Assembly (NCBI GenBank): GCA_022781985.1 | Contig: JALESH010000055.1 | Coordinates: 1-60,857, forward strand | From: Lachnospiraceae bacterium | GTDB lineage: Bacteria; Bacillota; Clostridia; Lachnospirales; Lachnospiraceae | Direction: 5' to 3' | Length of the DNA stretch: 60,857 nucleotides | In this document: in pieces, positions 54,531 through 60,857 of the stretch | Position numbering within the stretch: position 1 is the stretch's first letter | Layout: every line of letters starts with the position of its first letter | The notes under the pieces: model-generated | The model's input: only the letters and a program-made list of their open reading frames with translations | The model's database searches: none | Told to the model about the DNA's origin: nothing | Translations under genes and position numbers: made by a program

Positions 54531-55376
54531 CTATTCCTGAAGTTTTACAGATTCTACACAATTATGCATCAGCATCGCTATGGTCATGGGACCTACCCCG
54601 CCCGGAACGGGCGTGATAGCGCTGCACAGAGGAGCTACCTCCTCATAGTCTACATCCCCGCACAGCTTACCGCCTTCACTGCGGTGGATGCCTACGTCGA
54701 TGACCACTGCTCCTTCTTTTATATACTCCTTCGTGATCATCCTGGGTCTTCCTACTGCTGCCACCAGAATATCCGCCCTCTTGGTCACAGCCATCAGGTC
54801 CTCGGTCCTGGAATGGGCTACCGTCACGGTCCCATTTTCCCGCAGCAGAAGCAAAGCCATGGGTTTGCCCACAATATTGCTCCTGCCTATGACTACACAT
54901 TCCTTTCCCGCAATCTCTATGCCGGAGCGCTTCAGAAGCTGGATGATCCCGGCCGGTGTACAGGACACGAAGCCCGGCTGGCCAATGCACAGCGCTCCTA
55001 CGTTCCGGGGATGGAAACCGTCCACATCCTTGGCGGGATGGATGGCGCCGATCACCTTGTCCTCACAGATATGGGCAGGCAGCGGAAGTTGCACCAGTAT
55101 ACCGTTTACATCCTTTCTATCATTCAGTCGGGCGATCAGCGTCAGAAGCTCCTCCTCTGTAGTCTCCTCTGCCAGCTCATAGGCCAGGGAACGGATACCT
55201 ATGTATTCGCAGGCCCTCTTCTTATTGCCCACATAGACGCTGGAAGCCGGATCGTTCCCTACCTGGATGACCGCCAGAGTCACCTCTATGCCTTCCTCCT
55301 TCATAGCTGCTGCCTTTTCCTTCAATTCATCCTTAATCTGCGCTGAGATCGCCTTTCCATCTATTATTTGGGGCAT
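54531..55376 (-). CDS. folD: Methylenetetrahydrofolate dehydrogenase/cyclohydrolase
   Basis: A 281-residue bifunctional enzyme that interconverts methylene-, methenyl- and 10-formyl-tetrahydrofolate. The catalytic Lys is in VYVGNKKRACE, with VQLPLP, KDVDGFHP and VIGRSNIVGKPMALLLL as the other signatures, and TPVPGGVGPMT near the end. Start at ATG 55376 follows GGGAAAG. It follows fhs by 52 bases, matching their consecutive reactions. Confidence 0.97.
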   Translation of the reverse strand: MPQIIDGKAISAQIKDELKEKAAAMKEEGIEVTLAVIQVGNDPASSVYVGNKKRACEYIGIRSLAYELAEETTEEELLTLIARLNDRKDVNGILVQLPLPAHICEDKVIGAIHPAKDVDGFHPRNVGALCIGQPGFVSCTPAGIIQLLKRSGIEIAGKECVVIGRSNIVGKPMALLLLRENGTVTVAHSRTEDLMAVTKRADILVAAVGRPRMITKEYIKEGAVVIDVGIHRSEGGKLCGDVDYEEVAPLCSAITPVPGGVGPMTIAMLMHNCVESVKLQE

Positions 55377-55428
55377 CCTCTTTCCCATCCTTTCTTATCC
55401 GAATTGTTTATCCCGACTCTTTCCCCTT

Positions 55429-57099
55429 CTAAAATAATCCGGTAATGACTCCCTCTTCATTTACGTCTATCCTCAGGGCTGCAGGTTCCTTGGGCAGTCC
55501 GGGCATTGTCATTACCGCACCCGTAAGCACCACTACGAAGCCTGCACCGGCAGATACATAGGCTTCTCTCACATTCAGTGTAAAGCCCTCCGGCCTGCCC
55601 AGCAGCGACGCATCATCAGAGAGCGAATACTGGGTCTTGGCCATGCACACCGGCAGGCTGCCAAAGCCCATAGCCTCCAGCTTCTCCAGCTGCTTTGCCG
55701 CTGCAGCACCATAGCTCACCCCGCCGGCCCCATAGATTTCTTTGGCTACAGCCTCAATTTTTTCCCTCAGCGGCATATGATCTTCATACAAAGGCTTGAA
55801 ATGGCTTTCCTTGGTCTCCAGGGTGTGCAATACCTTCTCTGCCAGGGCGATACCGCCCTCTCCTCCCTTTTCCCACACCTCGGAAACAGCAAATTCACAG
55901 TTTCTCTCCTGACAGAAATTCTGCACATATCGAATCTCCGCCTCTGTATCCGTAAGAAAGGAATTGAGGGTAACGACTACCGGAACTCCATACTTCTGCA
56001 GGTTTTCGATATGCTTCTCCAGGTTGGCAATTCCCCTCTCCAGGGCCCCCGGGTTCTCCTTGCCCAGATCAGCCTTAGCCACCCCTCCGTTATATTTCAG
56101 CGCCCGGATGGTGGCTACCAGTACAGCCACATCCGGCTTTAAGCCTGCGATACGGCATTTGATGTCAAAAAACTTCTCGGCTCCCAGATCCGCCCCGAAG
56201 CCTGCTTCCGTGATCACATAATCTGCCATCTTGAGAGCAGCCTTTGTAGCCCTCACCGAATTGCAGCCATGGGCAATATTGGCAAAGGGGCCTCCATGAA
56301 CCAGAGCCGGAGTATGCTCCAGTGTCTGGATCAGGTTCGGCTTCAGGGCATCCTTCAAAAGCGCTGCCATGGCACCCACAGCCTGCAGATCCGCAGCAGT
56401 CACCGGTTCCCCCTGATAATTATAGGCTGCCACTATTCTGCCCAGCCTCTTCTTCATATCCTCCATATTCTCTGCCAGACACAGGATCGCCATGATCTCG
56501 GAAGCCACGGTGATGACAAAATGATCTTCCCTTACGGTTCCGTCGGCCTTGCTGCCCAGACCCACCACCACATTGCGCAGCACCCGGTCATTGATATCTA
56601 GGCATCTTTTCCACACCACCTGCCTGGGATCTATGCCCAGTGCATTGCCCTGCTGGATGTGGTTATCCAGCATCGCTGCAAGCAGATTGTTGGCGGATGT
56701 GATGGCATGGAAATCACCGGTAAAATGGAGGTTCAGATCCTCCATGGGAACCACCTGTGCATAGCCTCCCCCCGCTGCACCGCCCTTTACACCAAAGCAG
56801 GGTCCCAGAGAGGGCTCCCTCAGGGCAATGACAGCCTTCTTTCCCAGCCTGCCAAGGGCCTGCCCCAGCCCTACACTGGTAGTGGTTTTTCCCTCTCCCG
56901 CAGGAGTAGGATTGATGGCAGTGACCAGTACCAGACGGCCATCCGGCCTTCCTTTCATCCTCTCCAGACATTCCTCCGATATCTTTGCCTTATATCTTCC
57001 ATATAATTCTAGGTCACCAGCCTCTATCTGCAGCCTCTCCGCCACCTCTGTAATCGGCTCCATTACAGCCTCCTGTGCGATTTGGATATCTGTCTTCAT
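55429..57099 (-). CDS. fhs: Formate-tetrahydrofolate ligase
   Basis: A 556-residue enzyme that joins formate to tetrahydrofolate with ATP, feeding one-carbon units or the Wood-Ljungdahl methyl branch. Signatures are the P-loop [40 protein letters not shown], and FTGDFHAI. Length and ends are normal. AAAGGAAATGGAGG lies upstream of the ATG at 57099. No other acetyl-CoA pathway genes are visible, so only a folate role is supported here. Confidence 0.98.
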   Translation of the reverse strand: MKTDIQIAQEAVMEPITEVAERLQIEAGDLELYGRYKAKISEECLERMKGRPDGRLVLVTAINPTPAGEGKTTTSVGLGQALGRLGKKAVIALREPSLGPCFGVKGGAAGGGYAQVVPMEDLNLHFTGDFHAITSANNLLAAMLDNHIQQGNALGIDPRQVVWKRCLDINDRVLRNVVVGLGSKADGTVREDHFVITVASEIMAILCLAENMEDMKKRLGRIVAAYNYQGEPVTAADLQAVGAMAALLKDALKPNLIQTLEHTPALVHGGPFANIAHGCNSVRATKAALKMADYVITEAGFGADLGAEKFFDIKCRIAGLKPDVAVLVATIRALKYNGGVAKADLGKENPGALERGIANLEKHIENLQKYGVPVVVTLNSFLTDTEAEIRYVQNFCQERNCEFAVSEVWEKGGEGGIALAEKVLHTLETKESHFKPLYEDHMPLREKIEAVAKEIYGAGGVSYGAAAAKQLEKLEAMGFGSLPVCMAKTQYSLSDDASLLGRPEGFTLNVREAYVSAGAGFVVVLTGAVMTMPGLPKEPAALRIDVNEEGVITGLF

Positions 57100-57148
57100 C
57101 CTCCATTTCCTTTCCTTATGCATCAGTCATTCCTTATCCGTTACCTGT

Positions 57149-59905
57149 CTACACTTCTTCTTCAATCAGCTGTTCAAACTGCTCCATACTCATCAATACC
57201 TTCCTGGGCTTGGTTCCTTCCTCCTCGCCCACCACGCCTGCCTCACAGAGCTGATCCATGATGCGTGCAGCCCGGTTAAAGCCGATCTTGAAGACCCGCT
57301 GCAGCATACCTATGGATGCCTTATCCTTATCAATGATAAACTTACCGGCCTCCGTAAAATACTGATCCCTGCTACCCTCCGTCCCTCCTGCAGATGAACC
57401 GCCTGCGGTGCTCTGTATCCGCTCCTCCACATCCCGGCTGTAGACGTTGCCGATGGCCTGATTCTTCAGGAAATCCACTACATCCGATACCTCTGAGTCA
57501 GAGACAAAGGAGCCCTGTACCCTGGCTGGCTTGGAATAGCCCTGAGGGTAGAAAAGCATATCACCCTTACCCAGTAGCTTTTCTGCACCGTTCATATCCA
57601 AAATTGTTCTGGAGTCCACCCCGCTGGATACGGCGAAAGCCACACGGCTGGGCATATTCGCCTTGATCAGCCCGGTGATGACATCCACCGACGGTCTCTG
57701 GGTAGCAATGATCAGATGGATGCCTGCCGCCCTTGCCAGCTGTGCCAGACGGCAGATCGAGGCCTCCACCTCACCCGGGGCTACCATCATCAGATCCGCC
57801 AGCTCATCTACGATAATGACTATCTGAGGCATCCGGGCAGGCACATTTTCCTCTCCGGCAGCTCTTCGTTTCTCAGCCGCCTGGTTGAAGCCCTTCAGAT
57901 CTCTTACATTGTATTCTGCAAACTGTCTGTAACGTTCTTCCATCTCCGTTACTCCCCAGTGGAGCGCTGCTGCCGCCTTTTTAGGATCCGTCACCACCGG
58001 AATGAGCAGATGGGGAATCCCATTGTATACACTCAGCTCCACCACCTTGGGATCTATCATGATCAGCTTCACCTCAGAGGGATCCGCCTTATAAAGAATA
58101 CTCATAATCAGGGTATTGATGCATACGGATTTTCCTGAACCTGTGGAGCCGGCAATCAGCATATGGGGCATCCTGGCGATGTCTGCCACCACCGTCTTGC
58201 CGCCGATATCCTTTCCTACCGCAAAAGCCAGTCTGGAGGGAAATTCCTGAAATTCCCGGGATTCCAGAAGATCCCGCAGGGCCACCATGGAATTTTCCTT
58301 ATTAGGCACCTCTATCCCAACAGCCGCCTTTCCCGGAATGGGTGCTTCGATCCGAATGTCAGTGGCAGCCAGATTCAGCTTGATATCATCTGCCAGCCCT
58401 ACTATCCTGCTCACCTTCACGCCCTGCTCAGGCTGCAGCTCGTACCTGGTCACCGAGGGCCCCTGACTGATGTCAGTAATGGTCACCTTTACCCCAAAGG
58501 TAGCCAGGGTCTTCTGCAGATGGATGGCAGTCTCTCTCAGCCGTTTTGCAGAATCGCCTCCGTCCTTGGAGCTGCCCTTCTGCAAAAGCTTCAGGGGCGG
58601 GAACAGATACTGTCTGGGCATTTCCTCTGCTGCCTTCTTCGGGAATTCTACGGCAGCGCCCTGATCAGCCCTGTCCGGAGCAGCCTTCGGAATTTCTTCC
58701 ATCATTTCCGCCGTAATATCTTCCGGAACAAATTCCTGTACAGCTTCTCCCGATTCTTCCCAATCCTCCTCCGGGATGCCATCTGCTTTTTCTGCCTGCG
58801 CCTGCCCGTATGCAGAGGTAATATGTATCCGGCCAAAATCAATGGAACCCGCCTCATGCCCCATATTTTCTACCGCAACAATTTCCTCTTCAAAAGCCTC
58901 CTCATCAAAATCCTCTAGGGTGATTTCGTGCATATCATCTCCTGCTTCCTGTGAAAAAACTTTTTCCTCCACAGGCCTATTTTCCTCAAAAAGATCCTTT
59001 TCCTTCAGAGGAGTTCTTTCCTCCAGGAGGATTTTTTCCTCCTGGAGAGTTCTGACTTCCCTAAGGTTTTCCCCCTCCCTTACTTCCGGTGTTTTCTCCC
59101 TCAGCGTGGTATCCAGACTTACACCGAAGGCCTTTCTGTCCATGCGGAGAATCCTCCTGTTTTCCTCTTCCTCCTCCAGAAGCCTGCGCTCCTCCTCTCT
59201 CTCCTGACGGATTCGCTCCTGTTCTTCCCTCCTCTGCCGGGCTCTCTCCCGACGGCTGCAGACATCCTCCATGGTTCTTTCATATACCATCTGTCCTCCG
59301 CTTCTGACACCGCTTACGAAGGATTTATCCGTAAGGATCACAAAGCAGATGATCCCCATGACCACAAGCAGCAGAACCGTACCTGCTACAGATAAAAAAT
59401 GAACACCCAGAAATGCCAGGCTTCCTGCCAGTACACCTCCGCCGTTATGGCCCTCACTGCACCTTTTATATATTTCCTCCACATGATAGACAGAGTCCTC
59501 ATCCCAGGCTCCTGCCACCAGGTCACAGACCACCCCCAGCAACAGGAACAGAACCGCAGCAGCAGCCAGCTTCCTCACAGCAATCCTGCTTCCTTTGTTG
59601 GAAACCTGGAAGACAATCCCTAAAAAAAACAGCACCGGTGCCAGATAGGCAGTCATTCCAAACAGGCCGAACATTACTTTTCGGATCTGATTGCCTGCCA
59701 CTCCGCCTATGCCAAAATTACATAAAAATAAAAATACTGCCAGTGCAAATACACTAATCAGTATGATTTCTCTCCTGATTGCACCATCCATGGGCATACT
59801 CTGTCTGGCAGCACTCTTCCCCGCTGCGGAAGCCCTGCGGGAGGAGCCTGCCCTGGATGCTGTTTTATTCCCCGGCTTGTTGCTTCTTTTCTGTCCGGAT
59901 GCCAT
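57149..59905 (-). CDS. FtsK/SpoIIIE-type DNA translocase
   Basis: A 918-residue membrane-anchored motor that pumps DNA through closing septa or into the forespore. A basic start, four membrane helices (about 45-180), and a long charged linker (about 210-430) precede the motor, with Walker A AGSTGSGKSVCINTL and Walker B IVIIVDELADLMM. The gamma winged helix at the C-terminus (SIGMLQRVFKIGFNRAARIMD) should read KOPS/SRS-like sequences. The linker is unusual, with a repeated REVRTLQEEK, LLEERTPLKEKDLF type pattern. Which of FtsK or SpoIIIE cannot be told. AGGAGG precedes the ATG at 59905. Confidence 0.94.
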   Translation of the reverse strand: MASGQKRSNKPGNKTASRAGSSRRASAAGKSAARQSMPMDGAIRREIILISVFALAVFLFLCNFGIGGVAGNQIRKVMFGLFGMTAYLAPVLFFLGIVFQVSNKGSRIAVRKLAAAAVLFLLLGVVCDLVAGAWDEDSVYHVEEIYKRCSEGHNGGGVLAGSLAFLGVHFLSVAGTVLLLVVMGIICFVILTDKSFVSGVRSGGQMVYERTMEDVCSRRERARQRREEQERIRQEREEERRLLEEEEENRRILRMDRKAFGVSLDTTLREKTPEVREGENLREVRTLQEEKILLEERTPLKEKDLFEENRPVEEKVFSQEAGDDMHEITLEDFDEEAFEEEIVAVENMGHEAGSIDFGRIHITSAYGQAQAEKADGIPEEDWEESGEAVQEFVPEDITAEMMEEIPKAAPDRADQGAAVEFPKKAAEEMPRQYLFPPLKLLQKGSSKDGGDSAKRLRETAIHLQKTLATFGVKVTITDISQGPSVTRYELQPEQGVKVSRIVGLADDIKLNLAATDIRIEAPIPGKAAVGIEVPNKENSMVALRDLLESREFQEFPSRLAFAVGKDIGGKTVVADIARMPHMLIAGSTGSGKSVCINTLIMSILYKADPSEVKLIMIDPKVVELSVYNGIPHLLIPVVTDPKKAAAALHWGVTEMEERYRQFAEYNVRDLKGFNQAAEKRRAAGEENVPARMPQIVIIVDELADLMMVAPGEVEASICRLAQLARAAGIHLIIATQRPSVDVITGLIKANMPSRVAFAVSSGVDSRTILDMNGAEKLLGKGDMLFYPQGYSKPARVQGSFVSDSEVSDVVDFLKNQAIGNVYSRDVEERIQSTAGGSSAGGTEGSRDQYFTEAGKFIIDKDKASIGMLQRVFKIGFNRAARIMDQLCEAGVVGEEEGTKPRKVLMSMEQFEQLIEEEV
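59022..59048. repeat. Perfect hairpin inside the ftsK linker region
   Basis: CTCCAGGAGGA (59022-59032) and TCCTCCTGGAG (59038-59048) are perfect 11-base mirror arms with a loop of five T. It lies inside coding sequence for the charged linker, with no downstream T run for a terminator. Probably a by-product of the Glu/Leu-rich repeats. Confidence 0.6.
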
Positions 59906-59963
59906 ACCCTTTATGCCTCCTCTGTAATCCTGCGCTTTACACACTGCATTTGTCAGCCTATAT

Positions 59964-59992
59964 AGTATAGCATTTAAAATCCCTGTTGTCAT
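59964..59992 (-). promoter_or_regulatory. Probable promoter of the ftsK-fhs-folD run
   Basis: ATGACA (59987-59992), a 17-base spacer and TATACT (59964-59969) with an extended TGC element, on the minus strand, about 50 bases before the ftsK ATG, in the 148-base gap after tepA. Confidence 0.5.
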
Positions 59993-60053
59993 CCTTCATT
60001 TCAATCGGATACTCCCGGAAGCTGTTTTCTGTTATTGTTCACCGGGCACGCAG

Positions 60054-60818
60054 CTATTTTCTGCTGCTGTCAATGATTTCATGCAGGTGTTCCATAGCCT
60101 CCTTAATACCGCCCACTTCATTGATGATGCCTTCGTTTACCGCTTCCTGCCCCACCAGGATCGTACCCACATCCTTGGTCAGCACCCCTGTCTCCATCAT
60201 CAGCTCCTCCAGCCTGGTCTTGCTGATCTTGCAATGGTTGCATACGAAGCCGGTGATCCTGTCCTGGATCTGCTTGAAGTAGTCAAAGGTTTGGGGGACT
60301 CCGATCACCATTCCGTTCATCCTCACCGGATGGATCACCATGGTTCCTGTGGGCACGATATAGGAATAGTCCGTGCTGACAGCTATGGGAACACCGATGG
60401 AATGGCTGCCTCCCAGAACCAGGGAAACTGTGGGCTTGCTTAAAGAAGCGATCATCTCCGCTATGGCCAGCCCGGCTTCCACATCCCCTCCCATAGTATT
60501 GAGAAGAATCAGAACCCCATCCACCTCACTGCTGTCCTCTATAGCAGCCAGTTCCGGCAGTACATGCTCATATTTGGTTGTCTTGGAGCTTCCATTCAAG
60601 CAGTCGTGCCCCTCTATCTCCCCTATGATGGTGATGAGATGGAGCCTGTGCTTCCTATCGTTCTTATCCAGAGTGACCTGCCCGGTCTCTCTGATTCTCT
60701 CCTCCCGGTGCTTCTCCTCCTCCGCTTTTTTTCCGTTATTTTTTTCTGAATATTCTGATTTACCATTTGCTTTTGCTTCAGCCTTGCTGTCTGAGTTTTT
60801 AGATTTCTGACTTCCCAT
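60054..60818 (-). CDS. ClpP-class serine protease, TepA-like
   Basis: A 254-residue protein of the ClpP/crotonase fold. The first about 45 residues are Lys/Glu/Ser-rich and disordered. The core has ILLNTMGGDVEAGLAIAEMI, the nucleophile Ser in GGSHSIGVPIA and His in TMVIHPVRM, as in translocation-enhancing protein TepA rather than in ClpP itself. Its place next to ftsK/spoIIIE matches the tepA-spoIIIE order of Bacillus. It is probably a membrane-associated peptidase helping protein export. AGGACGG precedes the ATG. Confidence 0.93.
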   Translation of the reverse strand: MGSQKSKNSDSKAEAKANGKSEYSEKNNGKKAEEEKHREERIRETGQVTLDKNDRKHRLHLITIIGEIEGHDCLNGSSKTTKYEHVLPELAAIEDSSEVDGVLILLNTMGGDVEAGLAIAEMIASLSKPTVSLVLGGSHSIGVPIAVSTDYSYIVPTGTMVIHPVRMNGMVIGVPQTFDYFKQIQDRITGFVCNHCKISKTRLEELMMETGVLTKDVGTILVGQEAVNEGIINEVGGIKEAMEHLHEIIDSSRK

Positions 60819-60857
60819 ACCGTCCTCCTGTCCAACAATCTGCTGTTAGTTTGCCTG

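Noticed and set aside
57100..57148. Tetrahydrofolate riboswitch before fhs
   Set aside because: The gap after ftsK is about 50 bases with no room for the conserved folds.

Overview
The window looks like a chromosome segment of a Gram-positive, spore-forming, anaerobic member of the Clostridia, most likely Lachnospiraceae. The evidence is gene content: an NfnAB-type transhydrogenase, formate-tetrahydrofolate ligase with FolD, a sporulation cluster (yqfC-yqfD-phoH-ybeY plus a SpoVB-like flippase), a short glutamate 5-kinase without PUA domain, SLH-anchored and lipoprotein surface proteins, and AAAGGAG-type ribosome binding sites. No species can be named from the sequence alone. Almost every base from about 1.3 kb to the right end is coding. 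The first kilobase is AT-rich and holds only debris.

Layout. 1-1.3 kb: gene remnants, including a frameshifted helix-turn-helix regulator. 1.3-7 kb: gpmI, a divergent cation diffusion facilitator, and a calcium-type P-type ATPase split by one extra base in a G6 run. 7-11.7 kb: a secreted papain-type protease with SLH anchor, tRNA-Thr(CGU) and a MscS channel. 11.7-16 kb: glgB with a coiled-coil tail, a DUF1015 gene and a small orphan. 16-19.2 kb: serC-serA and a GH43-like hydrolase. 19.3-23.8 kb: leuB-ilvD-ilvB. 24-26 kb: tgt, yajC and a tiny lipoprotein. 26-28.4 kb: aroC facing a lactonase-fold protein. 28.5-33 kb: an XRE-cupin regulator leading potABCD. 33-40 kb: two unknown lipoproteins behind proA, a small XRE regulator, fau, a DUF896 gene and proB. 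40-43 kb: two flavoproteins. 43-48.6 kb: the sporulation/RNA-processing cluster. 48.7-53 kb: rlmH, a membrane-anchored MORN protein, a Dabb protein and nfnB-nfnA. 53-60.8 kb: a zinc-ribbon/TPR/chitobiase-like membrane protein, folD, fhs, ftsK/spoIIIE and a TepA-like ClpP homologue.

How the genes work together. Amino-acid supply is prominent: serine (serC, serA), branched-chain (leuB, ilvD, ilvB), proline (proB, proA) and chorismate (aroC). One-carbon metabolism (fhs, folD, fau) and NADPH balance (nfnAB) fit this. potABCD imports polyamines, probably under the cupin regulator in front of it. Several near-consensus promoters and two inverted-repeat operators can be read directly.

I see no CRISPR array, phage, complete insertion sequence, biosynthetic cluster or known defence system. 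The most interesting unknowns are the two lipoproteins behind proA, the GlgB coiled-coil tail, the zinc-ribbon/TPR protein in the folate operon, the SLH protease, and the split P-type ATPase.
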